64,000 bases of DNA from contig QFQR01000006.1 in assembly GCA_003243275.1 (NCBI GenBank), positions 186,001 to 250,000 of the forward strand, given 5' to 3'. Positions within the stretch are counted from its first letter, which is position 1, and each line of letters opens with the position of its first letter. This stretch comes from Leifsonia xyli (GTDB taxonomy: Bacteria; Actinomycetota; Actinomycetes; Actinomycetales; Microbacteriaceae). The translations under genes were made by a program, and so were the position numbers. The notes below the pieces were generated by a model. It searched no databases and was not told the origin of the DNA. It saw nothing but the letters and a program-made list of their open reading frames with translations. Shown in pieces: positions 53,631 through 64,000 of the stretch.

Positions 53631-54170
53631 ATGGCGGCAGGCGCGACGATCCACACCTTCGACATCCAGCTCGCAGATGTCGACCGCGGCGTCTACGAGC
53701 AGCTCGCGCTGCGCGTGGCGCGGCATCCGTCCGAGACGGAGGCGTTCATGCTCACGCGCGTGCTCGCCTACTGCCTCGAGTTCGAGGAGGGCATCGCCTT
53801 CAGCGAGGGCATCTCGGCCGCCGACGAGCCGGCGGTGCTGGTGCGCGACCTCACGGGTCGCCTCACCGCCTGGATCGAGGTGGGCGCCCCGGATGCCGAA
53901 CGCCTGCATCTCGGCAGCCGCACCGCCGAGCGCACGACGGTCTACACCCACCGCGATCCGGCGAAGCTGCTTCCGCAGTGGGCGGGCAAGAAGATCCACC
54001 GCGTCGAGGCGATCACGCTGCACAGCGTCGACCCGGAGTTCATCGAGGGTGCGGTGGCGGTGCTCGAGCGGCGCAACGCGATGACACTCTCGGTGACCGA
54101 GCGGCAGCTCTACCTCGAGCTCAACGGCACCTCGCTCGTGGGGGCCGTGCACGAGCATCCGCTCGCCTGA
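53631..54170 (+). CDS. YaeQ family protein
   Basis: The 179-residue protein matches the YaeQ family, which has a PD-(D/E)XK-like fold: TIHTFDIQLADVDRGVYEQL, then FSEGISAADEPAVLVRDLTG, WIEVGAPDAERLHLGSRTAE and LYLELNGTSLVGAVHEHPLA. The E. coli homologue influences haemolysin expression and transcription elongation phenotypes; its biochemical role is not settled. The ATG at 53631 fits the family N-terminus. Confidence 0.92.
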   Translation: MAAGATIHTFDIQLADVDRGVYEQLALRVARHPSETEAFMLTRVLAYCLEFEEGIAFSEGISAADEPAVLVRDLTGRLTAWIEVGAPDAERLHLGSRTAERTTVYTHRDPAKLLPQWAGKKIHRVEAITLHSVDPEFIEGAVAVLERRNAMTLSVTERQLYLELNGTSLVGAVHEHPLA

Positions 54171-54178
54171 CCCCAGCT

Positions 54179-54234
54179 GAGGCGTCACTTTGTGTCGCAC
54201 CCGCAGCGCTTCAGGCGACACAAAGTGACGCCTC
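54179..54234. terminator. Long perfect hairpin between yaeQ and leuS
   Basis: GAGGCGTCACTTTGTGTCGC (54179-54198) and GCGACACAAAGTGACGCCTC (54215-54234) are 20-base perfect inverted arms with a 16-base loop. It sits 9 bases after the YaeQ stop and 70 bases before leuS. There is no T tract. A terminator or a mobile palindrome are both possible. Confidence 0.65.
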
Positions 54235-54303
54235 GCAACGTTGACTACGCTGTAAAGGTTGCATTCCCGAGGTGGGAGTGCGCCCGAGAGGCAGAGACAC
54301 CCA

Positions 54304-56868
54304 GTGAGCGCGCACGAGCAGGCCGAGACGGAGAGCGGATACGACTTCCGCCGCATCCAGGAGCACTGGCTCCCGGTCTGGGACGAGTTGAAGCCGTTCT
54401 CGACCTCCGACGCCGACGACAAGCGGCCGCGCAAGTACGTGCTCGACATGTTCCCCTACCCCTCCGGCGACCTGCACATGGGGCACGCGGAGGCCTACGC
54501 GCTCGGCGACGTGATCGCCCGCTACTGGCGACTGCAGGGCTTCAACGTGCTGCACCCGATCGGCTGGGACTCCTTCGGCCTGCCCGCCGAGGGCGCCGCG
54601 ATCAAGCGCGGCATCGACCCGCGCGAGTGGACCTACGACAACATCGCCCAGCAGCGCGCCTCGATGCGCCGCTACGCGACGAGCTTCGACTGGGATCGCG
54701 TCATCCACACCTCCGACCCCGAGTACTACAAGTGGAACCAGTGGCTCTTCCTCAAGCTCTACGAGAAGGGCCTCGCCTACCGCAAGGCGAGCTGGGTGAA
54801 CTGGTGCCCCTTCGACCAGACGGTGCTCGCCAACGAGCAGGTCGTCGACGGCCGCTGCGAGCGCTGCGACAACCTGGTCGTGAAGAAGAAGCTCACCCAG
54901 TGGTACTTCAAGATCACCGACTACGCCGACCGGCTGCTCGACGACCTGAACCAGCTGGAGGGCAGCTGGCCGTCGAAGGTCATCGCGATGCAGCGCAACT
55001 GGATCGGGCGCTCCACGGGCGCGGATGTCGACTTCGTCATCGAGGGACACGACGAGAAGGTCACCGTGTTCACGACCCGCCCCGACACCCTGTTCGGCGC
55101 GACCTTCATGGTCGTCGCGCCCGATTCGGAGCTGGCCGCCGCGCTCGCCGCCGGATCCACCCCCGAGGTGCAGGAGGCCTTCGCCGGCTACCTCGCCCAG
55201 GTGCAGAAGTCGACCGAGATCGAACGCCAGGACACCACGCGCGAGAAGACCGGCATCCCGCTCGGGCGCTACGCGATCAACCCCGTGAACGGCGAACGCA
55301 TCCCGGTGTGGACCGCCGACTACGTGCTCGCCGACTACGGGCACGGCGCCGTCATGGCGGTGCCGGCGCACGACCAGCGCGACCTCGACTTCGCACGCAA
55401 GTTCGACCTGCCGATCCGCGTCGTCGTCGACGTGACCGCCCCCATGACGGGTGCGATCCCCGTCATCACCCCCGAGCTGTTGGAGAACCCGGAGGCGGTG
55501 CGCGAGCTCGCCTCGATGGACCCCGCCGTCACGGGCGAGGCGCTCGCGGGCGACGGACGGATGGTGAACTCCGGCCCGCTCGACGGCCTCAGCAAGCAGA
55601 ACGCCATCCGGCGCGTCATCGAACTGCTCGGCGAGGCGGGCACGGGCCGCGCCGCGAAGACCTACCGGCTGCGCGACTGGCTGATCTCGCGTCAGCGCTA
55701 CTGGGGCACGCCCATCCCGATCCTGCACACCGAGGACGGGCGCGAGATCCCGGTGGAGGAGTCGGCGCTGCCGGTGGCGCTGCCCGACTCGCACGGGCTC
55801 GATCTGCAGCCGAAGGGCACCTCGCCGCTGGGGGCCGCCGAGGACTGGGTGAACGTGACCCTCCCCGACGGCACGCCCGCGCGCCGCGACCCCGACACGA
55901 TGGACACCTTCGTCGACAGCTCGTGGTACTTCCTGCGCTTCCTCTCGCCGAACGACGACACCCAGGCGTTCGACCGCGCGGAGGCCGAGAAGTGGGCGCC
56001 CGTCGACCAGTACGTGGGCGGGGTGACGCACGCGATCCTGCACCTGCTGTACGCGCGCTTCATCACGAAGGTGCTGTTCGACCTGGGCTACGTGAGCTTC
56101 ACGGAGCCGTTCTCGGCGCTGCTGAACCAGGGCATGGTGCTCATGGACGGTTCGGCCATGTCCAAGAGCCGCGGCAACCTGGTGCGCCTCTCCGACCAGC
56201 TCGACGAGTTCGGCGTCGACGCGGTGCGCCTCACGATGGCGTTCGCCGGCCCGCCGGAGGACGACATCGACTGGGCGGATGTGTCTCCCGCCGGCTCGGC
56301 GAAGTTCCTGGCGCGCGCGTGGCGCGTGGCGGGCGATGTGGCATCCGCTCCGGATGCCGCGGTCGGTTCGGGCGATACGGCGCTGCGGCGGGCGACCCAC
56401 CGCCTGCTCGCGGATGCGCCGGGGCTCGTGGAGGCGTTCAAGTTCAACGTGCTCGTGGCGCGGCTCATGGAGCACGTGAACGTCGTGCGCAAGGCGATCG
56501 ACTCGGGGGTCGGGGGAGCGGATCCCGCGGTGCGTGAGGCGGCGGAGACGCTCGCCGTGCTGCTGTCGCTCTTCGCGCCCTACACCGCAGAGGACATGTG
56601 GGCGACGCTCGGACACGAACCGGGCGTGGCGCTGCAGACGCTGCCGAAGCCCGATCCGCGGCTGCTCGTCGAGGAGTCGGTGACGGCGATCGTGCAGGTC
56701 GACGGCAAGGTGCGCGACCGGCTCGAGGTGTCGCCGACGATCGCGGGCGACGAGCTCGAGGCGCTCGCGCGCGCCTCGGAGGCGGTGGCGCGTGCCGTGG
56801 GCGATCGCGAGATCGTGAACGTCATCGTGCGCGCCCCCCGCGTCGTCAACATCGCGACGCGAGCCTGA
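54304..56868 (+). CDS. leuS: Leucyl-tRNA synthetase
   Basis: The 854-residue class I synthetase charges tRNA-Leu. The HIGH-type motif is DLHMGHAEAY (near residue 57). The zinc-1 region CPFDQTVLANEQVVDGRCER is followed by CDN, and the CP1 editing domain has FTTRPDTLFGATFMV and the later VMAVPAHDQRDLDFA. The KMSKS motif appears as AMSKSRGN near 620, and the C-terminal anticodon-binding helices end in IVNVIVRAPRVVNIATR. Length is normal for the bacterial enzyme. The GTG at 54304 was chosen for the family N-terminus (YDFRRIQEHW). It starts the conserved block comEA-comEC-holA-rpsT-lepA. Confidence 0.98.
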   Translation: MSAHEQAETESGYDFRRIQEHWLPVWDELKPFSTSDADDKRPRKYVLDMFPYPSGDLHMGHAEAYALGDVIARYWRLQGFNVLHPIGWDSFGLPAEGAAIKRGIDPREWTYDNIAQQRASMRRYATSFDWDRVIHTSDPEYYKWNQWLFLKLYEKGLAYRKASWVNWCPFDQTVLANEQVVDGRCERCDNLVVKKKLTQWYFKITDYADRLLDDLNQLEGSWPSKVIAMQRNWIGRSTGADVDFVIEGHDEKVTVFTTRPDTLFGATFMVVAPDSELAAALAAGSTPEVQEAFAGYLAQVQKSTEIERQDTTREKTGIPLGRYAINPVNGERIPVWTADYVLADYGHGAVMAVPAHDQRDLDFARKFDLPIRVVVDVTAPMTGAIPVITPELLENPEAVRELASMDPAVTGEALAGDGRMVNSGPLDGLSKQNAIRRVIELLGEAGTGRAAKTYRLRDWLISRQRYWGTPIPILHTEDGREIPVEESALPVALPDSHGLDLQPKGTSPLGAAEDWVNVTLPDGTPARRDPDTMDTFVDSSWYFLRFLSPNDDTQAFDRAEAEKWAPVDQYVGGVTHAILHLLYARFITKVLFDLGYVSFTEPFSALLNQGMVLMDGSAMSKSRGNLVRLSDQLDEFGVDAVRLTMAFAGPPEDDIDWADVSPAGSAKFLARAWRVAGDVASAPDAAVGSGDTALRRATHRLLADAPGLVEAFKFNVLVARLMEHVNVVRKAIDSGVGGADPAVREAAETLAVLLSLFAPYTAEDMWATLGHEPGVALQTLPKPDPRLLVEESVTAIVQVDGKVRDRLEVSPTIAGDELEALARASEAVARAVGDREIVNVIVRAPRVVNIATRA

Positions 56869-56903
56869 GCCGCCCGCGCGCTCGCTTTTTCCCCCCGCGG
56901 ATG

Positions 56904-56965
56904 CGTCGAAAGGGCGCAATCCGTTCTTCCCGCGCTTGGGAACGACGGATTGCGCCCTTTCGACG
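56904..56965. terminator. Long perfect hairpin after leuS
   Basis: The 21-base arms 56904-56924 and 56945-56965 (starting CGTCGAAAGGGCGC) pair perfectly. An inner TTCCC/GGGAA stem continues the helix. It lies 36 bases after the leuS stop and can end transcription, although no T run follows. Confidence 0.7.
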
Positions 56966-57019
56966 TGCCGATCCGCGGGGCGGCCCGCGGGTTGGGTGGC
57001 CGCGCAGCGCCCCCTTCCC

Positions 57020-57058
57020 GCTGGTTGAGTAGCCGCGTAGCGGCGTATCGAAACCCCC
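57020..57058. repeat. Dispersed intergenic repeat, family A
   Basis: GCTGGTTGAGTAGCCGCGTA and GCGGCGTATCGAAACCCCC make a full copy of the unit, in the same orientation as that at 1958-1997, with a few substitutions (T for C at two arm positions). Confidence 0.78.
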
Positions 57059-57144
57059 GCCGCACCGCTCCTCCCCAGCCTGCGCACCGCCGCATCCGTC
57101 CCCAAAACCCGAGCTCCCGTCCCCGGCCCGGTCGCGGGGCGACC

Positions 57145-57150
57145 TAGCCT
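57145..57150 (+). promoter_or_regulatory. Leaderless -10 element of comEA
   Basis: TAGCCT is followed by six bases (TCCCGG) and the GTG at 57157, the same layout as upstream of the genes at 43761 and 52237. No ribosome site precedes the GTG. Confidence 0.58.
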
Positions 57151-57156
57151 TCCCGG

Positions 57157-57774
57157 GTGAGCGTCCGTCCCGACCCCGGCACCTTCCGCGCCCGGGTGCG
57201 CCGCGGGGTCGGGGCGGCGCTCATCGTGCTGCTCGCGGGGGCCGCGATCGCGGTGTTCGTGACGGCCGTCACGCCGCGCGGTGCCGAACGGGAGGTGGTG
57301 CCGGATCCCTCTCCCGGGCCGGACGCCGTGCTCGACGGAGGCGGCACCACCTCCGAGGGCACCCCGCTCTACGTGCACGTGCTCGGCCAGGTGGCGCGCC
57401 CCGGCCTCTACGAACTCCGCGAGGGCGATCGGGTGATCGATGCGATCGCCGCCGCGGGCGGGCTCACCGACGCGGCGGATCCGGCGGGGGTGAATCTCGC
57501 GCGGCTGCTCACCGACGGCGAGCAGCTCGCGGTGCCCGCGGTCGGCGAGGTTCCGGCGGCGGTTGCGGGAGGCGCATCCGATGGCCGCATCAACCTCAAC
57601 ACCGCCGACGCCCAGACCCTCGACACCCTGCCACGCATCGGGCCGGCGATGGCGCAGCGCATCATCGACTGGCGGGATGCGAACGGGCCGATCCGCTCGG
57701 TCGACGACCTGCTCGCGGTGAGCGGCATCGGGTCGAAGACCGTCGAGGCACTGCGTCCGCTGGTGCTGCCGTGA
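57157..57774 (+). CDS. comEA: ComEA-like competence DNA-binding protein
   Basis: The 205-residue protein has one N-terminal membrane helix (VGAALIVLLAGAAIAVFVTA). An SLBB domain follows (LYVHVLGQVARPGLYELREG), and a C-terminal helix-hairpin-helix pair binds DNA (INLNTADAQTLDTLPRIGPA; VDDLLAVSGIGSKTVEALRP). It should hold incoming DNA outside the membrane for transfer to ComEC. The GTG overlaps nothing upstream and appears leaderless. Its stop overlaps comEC by four bases. Confidence 0.94.
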   Translation: MSVRPDPGTFRARVRRGVGAALIVLLAGAAIAVFVTAVTPRGAEREVVPDPSPGPDAVLDGGGTTSEGTPLYVHVLGQVARPGLYELREGDRVIDAIAAAGGLTDAADPAGVNLARLLTDGEQLAVPAVGEVPAAVAGGASDGRINLNTADAQTLDTLPRIGPAMAQRIIDWRDANGPIRSVDDLLAVSGIGSKTVEALRPLVLP

Positions 57775-60098
57775 GCGCCGTCCTGTCGGCCGCGGAGACC
57801 GTGCTCGCCGCGGGCGCGCGCCGGGTGCGTGTCGTCGAGTTGCGGCTCGTGCCGCCCGTGCTCGCGGCGTGGCTGGCCGGCGGCCTGCTCGTCGGGGCCG
57901 CCCCGGATGCGCGGCTCGGCGCGATCGCCGCGCTGCTGTGGGCGGCATCCGCTGCGGCGCTGCTCCTCGGCGTGCGCGCCCGGCCGTTCGCGGCGGTGTC
58001 GCTCACCCTCACCGCGGCGGCCCTGCTGGCGACGGTGGTCGCCGTTCAGGCGCCCGCACGCCTGCCGCCGGCGCTCGCGGATGCGGTCTCGGGGGCCGCG
58101 ATCGAGATCGACGTGACGATCACGGGGGCGCAACGCGACGGCCGCGTGCCGGGGGAGGCGGCAGCGGCCGGGCAGGCGCGGGCGGGGTCCGCATCCGTGC
58201 TGGTGTTCCTCGCGGAGCCGGCGCAGACCCGGATCGGCGAGACCTGGCGGCTGACGGCCCGGCTGCGGCCGACCGAGCCAGGCGACGACGTGGTGCTGCT
58301 CGCCTTCGCGGAGGGCGGGGCGCGGCAGCTGGGCCGCGCGCCCCCGCTGCTCGGGGCGGCATCCGAGCTGCGGGAGGGGCTCGTGGCACTCAGCGAGCCG
58401 CTCCCGGGTGCCGGTGCACTGTTGCTGCCGGGGCTCGCCGTCGGCGACACCAGCCGGGTCGACGCGCCGCTCGACGCCGCCATGAAGGCCTCGTCCCTCA
58501 CCCACCTGACGGCGGTATCCGGTGCGAACTGCGCGGTCGTGGTCGGGGCCGTCTTCGCGCTCTGCGCGCTGCTCGGGATGCCGCGGGGCGCCCGGGTGGC
58601 GGTGTCGCTCGCCGCGCTCCTCGGCTTCGTGGTGCTCGTGACCCCCGAGCCGAGCGTGTTGCGGGCCGCCGTGATGGCGGGGATCGTGCTGCTGGCGCTC
58701 GCCTCGGGGCGCGCGACCCGGGGGATGCCTGCGCTGTGTCTGGCGGTCCTCGTGCTGCTCGTGACCGACCCGTGGCTCGCGCGGTCGTACGGCTTCGCGC
58801 TGTCGGTGCTCGCGACAGCGGGGCTGCTGCTGCTCGCTGGCCCCCTCGCCGGGCTGCTCTCCCGCTGGATGCCCGATCCGCTCGCGCTCGTGATCGCGGT
58901 GCCCGCTGCGGCGCAGCTCGCCTGTCAACCGGTGCTCCTGATGCTCAGCCCCACCCTGCCGCTCTGGGGAGTGCCCGCGAACCTGCTCGCCGCCCCCGCC
59001 GCGCCGGTCGCGACCGTGCTGGGGCTCATCGCGTGTCTGCTGGCGCCGCTTGCGCCCCCGCTCGCGCAGGCCGTCGCGAGCATCGCCTGGTTGCCGGCCT
59101 CCTGGATCGCTGCCGTCGCCTCCTTCTTCGCGGGGCTGCCTGGGGCGCGGATGCCGTGGCCGGCCGGGCCTCTCGGCATCGCGGTGCTCGTGCTGTTGAG
59201 CGCGGCGGCGCTCGTGGTGGTGCTCGGTCCACCCGGCTCGCGATGGCGGCGGGCGGCCGCGGCGGCGGTCTGCGTGGGACTCGTCGGCTACGTCGGGGCG
59301 GTCGTCGGCGTTCGGGTGACGACGCTCGTGACGCGCCCCGCCGACTGGCAGTACGCGATGTGCGATGTCGGGCAGGGCGACGCGACCCTCATCCGCTCGG
59401 CGGGGCGGGTGGCGCTCATCGACACCGGGCCCGAGCCCGTCCGGCTTGCGGCGTGCCTCGACGAGCTCGGGATCGCGCGCGTCGACCTGCTCGTGCTGAC
59501 CCACGACGACCTCGACCATGTCGGGGGCCTCGAGGCGGTGCTCGGGCGTGCCGACACGGCCCTCGTCGGCCCGGCGGGCGGAGCGGATGACGAGGCCAGG
59601 CGCGACGTGCTGCGTGCGCGCGGGGCGCGGGTGGTCGAGGCGGAGGCGGGGATGAGCGGCTCGATCGGCGCCCTCGGCTGGCGCGCACTCTGGCCGCCAC
59701 CACGCGGGGTCGAGCCGGGGAACGAGGCGAGTGTGGCACTGTCGGTGACTCCCGCCGAGGGATGCGGTGCGTGTCTCAGCGGTCTGCTGCTCGGCGATCT
59801 CGGGGAGGAGGCCCAGCGGCGGCTCCTGGCGGCATCCCGCCCTCGCCCCGCGCAGGTGCTGAAGGTCGCGCACCACGGCTCGCGCGACTTCAGCACCGAG
59901 CTGTACGCGACGGCCTCGGCCTCCGTCGGGCTCATCGGGGTGGGGGCGGACAACACCTTCGGCCACCCCACGGATGCGGCCCTCGAGGCGCTCGCGGCGT
60001 CCGGCACCGCGGTCTTCCGCACCGACCTCCACGGGCTCATCCTCGTCTCTCCGCCGGATCGGCCAGGCGACGCACCCCGTGTCTGGACGGAGCGCTGA
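57771..60098 (+). CDS. comEC: ComEC/Rec2 DNA-uptake channel protein
   Basis: The 775-residue protein has N-terminal helices, the competence domain with many membrane helices (LTHLTAVSGANCAVVVGAVF and RAAVMAGIVLLALASGRATR) and a C-terminal metallo-beta-lactamase domain (DVGQGDATLIRSAGRVALID; VLTHDDLDHVGGLEAVLG). It forms the membrane channel and may degrade the non-transported strand during transformation. In this gene the MBL zinc-binding set is partly altered: HDDLDHVGG replaces the HxHxDH motif at its first position. The GTG overlaps the comEA stop (GTGA). Confidence 0.94.
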   Translation: MSAVLSAAETVLAAGARRVRVVELRLVPPVLAAWLAGGLLVGAAPDARLGAIAALLWAASAAALLLGVRARPFAAVSLTLTAAALLATVVAVQAPARLPPALADAVSGAAIEIDVTITGAQRDGRVPGEAAAAGQARAGSASVLVFLAEPAQTRIGETWRLTARLRPTEPGDDVVLLAFAEGGARQLGRAPPLLGAASELREGLVALSEPLPGAGALLLPGLAVGDTSRVDAPLDAAMKASSLTHLTAVSGANCAVVVGAVFALCALLGMPRGARVAVSLAALLGFVVLVTPEPSVLRAAVMAGIVLLALASGRATRGMPALCLAVLVLLVTDPWLARSYGFALSVLATAGLLLLAGPLAGLLSRWMPDPLALVIAVPAAAQLACQPVLLMLSPTLPLWGVPANLLAAPAAPVATVLGLIACLLAPLAPPLAQAVASIAWLPASWIAAVASFFAGLPGARMPWPAGPLGIAVLVLLSAAALVVVLGPPGSRWRRAAAAAVCVGLVGYVGAVVGVRVTTLVTRPADWQYAMCDVGQGDATLIRSAGRVALIDTGPEPVRLAACLDELGIARVDLLVLTHDDLDHVGGLEAVLGRADTALVGPAGGADDEARRDVLRARGARVVEAEAGMSGSIGALGWRALWPPPRGVEPGNEASVALSVTPAEGCGACLSGLLLGDLGEEAQRRLLAASRPRPAQVLKVAHHGSRDFSTELYATASASVGLIGVGADNTFGHPTDAALEALAASGTAVFRTDLHGLILVSPPDRPGDAPRVWTER

Positions 60099-60140
60099 GC
60101 AAGCGCGCGGGGAGCGCGGCCGAGGGTCGGCGGCGCTCGT

Positions 60141-60146
60141 TAGGCT
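60141..60146 (+). promoter_or_regulatory. Leaderless -10 element of holA
   Basis: TAGGCT is followed by six bases (GGGCGC) and the ATG at 60153. No ribosome site is present. Confidence 0.55.
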
Positions 60147-60152
60147 GGGCGC

Positions 60153-61175
60153 ATGGCGGCACGGACGACAGCGGCGAAGAGCGCGAAGGTCGCCATCCGC
60201 CAGCTCGACTGGCATCGGGTCGAGCCGGCCCCCGTGGTGCTCGTGACCGGGCCGGAGGAGCTGCTCGCCGAGCGCGCCATCCGCGCGGTGCGCGAGAAGA
60301 TGCGTGATGCCGACCCGAGCCTCGAGGTCTCCGACATCGATGCCGGCCAGTACGCGCCCGGCGAGCTGCTCACCCTCGCGAGCCCGTCGCTGTTCGGCGA
60401 GCCGCGCCTCATCCGGGTGAGCCAGGTCGAGAAGTGCACCGACGCGTTCCTCGAGGAGACGCTCTCCTACCTCGCGGCTCCCGCCGACGACACCGTGCTC
60501 GTGCTGCGGCACGGGGGAGGGATGCGCGGCAAGAAGCTGCTCGACGGCATCCGCGGGGGGCTGGGCGGCGGCATCGAGGTGGTCTGCGCCGAGCTCAAGC
60601 GCGACAGTGACAAGCTCGACTTCGCGGCGGCCGAGTTCCGCTCAGCGCAGCGGAAGGCGACGCCGGGGGCCGTGCGGGCGCTCGTCTCGGCCTTCACCGA
60701 CGACCTCGCCGAGCTCGCGGCAGCCTGCCGCCAGCTGGTGTCCGACACCGACGGCGACATCACCGAGGCCGTGGTCGAGCGTTACTACGCGGGCCGCAGC
60801 GAGGTCACCGCTTTCGCCGTCGCCGATGCCGCGATCGCCGGCCGCCCGGGCGAGGCGCTCGGCCTCATGCGGCACGCGCTCGCCTCCGGGTCCGACCCGG
60901 TGCCGATGGTGGCCGCCTTCGCGATGAAGGTGCGCACCATGGCCAAGCTCGCGGGCGCACGGGGCTCCTCGAACGATCTGGCGCGCCAGTTCGGGCTGCA
61001 GGCCTGGCAGGTCGACCGGGCCCGCCGCGACCTGCAGGGCTGGACGGATGAGGGCCTCGCCCGCGCGATCCAGGCCCTCGCCACCGCCGACGCGCAGGTG
61101 AAGGGCGCGGGCCGCGACCCGGTGTTCGCACTCGAGCGCATGATCGGCGTGATCGCGTCCCGCGGCGCGGGCTGA
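60153..61175 (+). CDS. holA: DNA polymerase III delta subunit
   Basis: The 340-residue protein matches HolA: VVLVTGPEELLAERAIRAVR near the N-terminus, then LASPSLFGEPRLIRVSQVEK and the C-terminal helical bundle (FGLQAWQVDRARRDLQGWTD). It opens the sliding clamp as part of the clamp loader. Its place after comEC and before rpsT is the usual order in actinobacteria. The start appears leaderless. Confidence 0.97.
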   Translation: MAARTTAAKSAKVAIRQLDWHRVEPAPVVLVTGPEELLAERAIRAVREKMRDADPSLEVSDIDAGQYAPGELLTLASPSLFGEPRLIRVSQVEKCTDAFLEETLSYLAAPADDTVLVLRHGGGMRGKKLLDGIRGGLGGGIEVVCAELKRDSDKLDFAAAEFRSAQRKATPGAVRALVSAFTDDLAELAAACRQLVSDTDGDITEAVVERYYAGRSEVTAFAVADAAIAGRPGEALGLMRHALASGSDPVPMVAAFAMKVRTMAKLAGARGSSNDLARQFGLQAWQVDRARRDLQGWTDEGLARAIQALATADAQVKGAGRDPVFALERMIGVIASRGAG

Positions 61176-61215
61176 GCAGCGACGGGCGATCGGCGCGGCG
61201 CGCCCGTGAACGGAA

Positions 61216-61247
61216 ACGGGCCCCGCACCCGAAGGTGCGAGGCCCGT
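61216..61247 (-). terminator. rpsT terminator with UUCG tetraloop
   Basis: ACGGGCCCCGCACC (61216-61229) and GGTGCGAGGCCCGT (61234-61247) form a 14-pair stem with loop CGAA. Read on the minus strand the loop is TTCG and the one mismatch becomes a T-G wobble. The structure therefore fits the rpsT transcript better than holA, though it may serve both. Confidence 0.75.
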
Positions 61248-61266
61248 GACGCGGATGCGGCGGCGC

Positions 61267-61527
61267 TCAGAGCGCGGCGACCTGCTTCGAGATCGCCGAC
61301 TTGCGGTTCGCGGCCTGGTTCTTGTGGATGACGCCCTTGCTCACGGCCTTGTCGAGCTTCTTGGTGGCCTTCGCGAGCGACGCCTCGGCAGCGGCCTTGT
61401 CGCCGGCGGTGACGGCCTCGCGGGTGGCGCGCACGGCGGTCTTGAGCTCGCTCTTGACGGCCTTGTTGCGCTCCTGCGCCTTCTTGTTGGTGAGGTTGCG
61501 CTTGATCTGCGACTTGATGTTCGCCAT
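61267..61527 (-). CDS. rpsT: Ribosomal protein S20
   Basis: The 86-residue protein is S20: MANIKSQIKRNLTNKKAQER, then KGVIHKNQAANRKSAISKQV. It binds 16S rRNA in the 30S subunit. Size and basic content are normal. GAAAGAG lies upstream of the ATG. It is convergent with holA, 91 bases apart, with the terminator hairpin between. Confidence 0.98.
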   Translation of the reverse strand: MANIKSQIKRNLTNKKAQERNKAVKSELKTAVRATREAVTAGDKAAAEASLAKATKKLDKAVSKGVIHKNQAANRKSAISKQVAAL

Positions 61528-61760
61528 GGATGACTCTTTCGTTCTGGAACGGATGGGTGTGTGCCGTCTGCGGTAGAGGGGCGCATCCCGGCGAATCGCG
61601 TGGTGTGGGTCACGCGGAAATCCAAAGGTCTACGCTACCAGGCCCGGGCGGAGCGCGCCAATGCGGGAGGCGGCCGGGCGTCGGATGCTGCGGATGCCCG
61701 CCCCGGCATCCGGGGGCCAGCCGGATACCGGGTCGCGCGCCGGGCGGCGAACCTGGAGGC

Positions 61761-62159
61761 ATGACCGAGACGACCTCCCTCCCCGACGCGGCGGCGACCG
61801 AACCCGCCGCCGAGCAGCTCGCATCCGCATCCGCTCCCGAGAACCCCTACGCGGCACCGCAGCCGGCAGCCGCGCCCACGGCATCCGGCGCCTCGACGGC
61901 CCTCAGCATCTCGAGCCTCGTGCTCGGTATCGCCGCCATCCCGACCGGGTGGTGGATCGCCTCCGTGCTCGCGATCGTGTTCGGCTTCCTCGGCCGTTCG
62001 CGCGAGCCCCAGGGGCGCACGATGGCGAACTGGGGCATCGTGCTCGGCTTCGTCGGTGCCTTCGGCTGGCTCGTGTTCGCGATCCTCGGCCTCGCCTTCA
62101 TCGCGCCGTTCGCCCTCTGGGGTGCGGTGTTCGACGGCGGGTTCGGCTTCTCGCTCTGA
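61761..62159 (+). CDS. DUF4190-like membrane protein
   Basis: The 132-residue protein has an Ala/Pro-rich N-terminus of about 45 residues. Helices typical of DUF4190 follow (TALSISSLVLGIAAIPTGWW; WGIVLGFVGAFGWLVFAILG) with the loop FLGRSREPQGRTMANW. Function is unknown. GGAGG is only one base from the ATG at 61761, an unusually short spacing. Confidence 0.85.
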   Translation: MTETTSLPDAAATEPAAEQLASASAPENPYAAPQPAAAPTASGASTALSISSLVLGIAAIPTGWWIASVLAIVFGFLGRSREPQGRTMANWGIVLGFVGAFGWLVFAILGLAFIAPFALWGAVFDGGFGFSL

Positions 62160-62260
62160 TCCTGAGTCGAACGGGCCAAGCCCCGACCCGGAACGGCGCT
62201 CTCGTGTGACGGGGGCGCCGTTCCGCCGTCTCCGCGCACGCCACGGCTCGTCGCTCGTGG

Positions 62261-62266
62261 GAGAAT
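62261..62266 (+). promoter_or_regulatory. Possible leaderless -10 element of lepA
   Basis: GAGAAT lies nine bases before the ATG at 62276 and no ribosome site is visible, suggesting a nearly leaderless transcript. Confidence 0.4.
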
Positions 62267-62275
62267 CGTCCGGAT

Positions 62276-64000
<1,725 letters not shown>

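Noticed and set aside
54179..54303. T-box or other riboswitch before leuS
   Set aside because: No T-box consensus or specifier stem was seen; the region holds one long hairpin and a short leader.

Overview
The window is GC-rich DNA with near-exclusive G/C third codon positions, frequent GTG starts, many 4-base ATGA/GTGA gene overlaps and several apparently leaderless genes. The core genes at the two ends (rsfS on the left; leuS, comEA, comEC, holA, rpsT, lepA on the right), the protein matches and the recurrent GGATGC/GCATCC hexamer suggest an actinobacterium, most likely a member of the Microbacteriaceae. That placement is inferred from gene content, not from a phylogeny.

Layout. 1-2.1 kb: tail of a proline-rich membrane protein, rsfS, a monooxygenase-like membrane protein and tRNA-Ala(GGC). 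2.6-5.3 kb: a TetR repressor divergent from a DUF4386 membrane protein, a zinc-ribbon protein and a membrane-anchored hypothetical. 5.3-6.3 kb: a flavin monooxygenase gene with a 1-nt frameshift. 6.4-12.7 kb: a carbohydrate locus in which sugar kinase and LacI repressor face a lipoprotein-permease-permease-serine hydrolase operon that carries no ATPase. 12.7-17.5 kb: a MazEF-type toxin-antitoxin pair, two coupled crcB fluoride channel genes with a histidine phosphatase, and an ABC exporter with its TetR regulator. 17.9-20.6 kb: an apparently exported HNH nuclease and a DnaQ-like exonuclease.

20.7-36.9 kb is a probable defence island of lower GC and altered codon use. It holds a ribbon-helix-helix protein paired with an unknown protein; a GIY-YIG/DUF2075 ATPase coupled to a MazG-like pyrophosphohydrolase; an OLD-family ATPase-TOPRIM protein with a large extra N-terminus; a two-gene helicase-DUF1998 plus giant unknown protein system that resembles Druantia type III; a broken NERD gene; a NUDIX hydrolase; and a McrA/SRA-like modification-dependent endonuclease.

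36.9-54.2 kb returns to chromosomal style: SPFH protein, nitronate monooxygenase, a soluble Ser/Thr kinase-GAF fusion, a second flavin monooxygenase, a hydrolase-MFS pair, a NagZ-like lipoprotein, an App1-like phosphatase, a TetR regulator, a complete OpuC-type osmoprotectant importer, DedA, the pabC/pabB folate pair and YaeQ. 54.3-64 kb is the conserved leuS-comEA-comEC-holA-rpsT-lepA block; lepA runs off the end.

Between genes there are at least two dispersed intergenic repeat families, a degenerate tandem array, and several long near-perfect hairpins.
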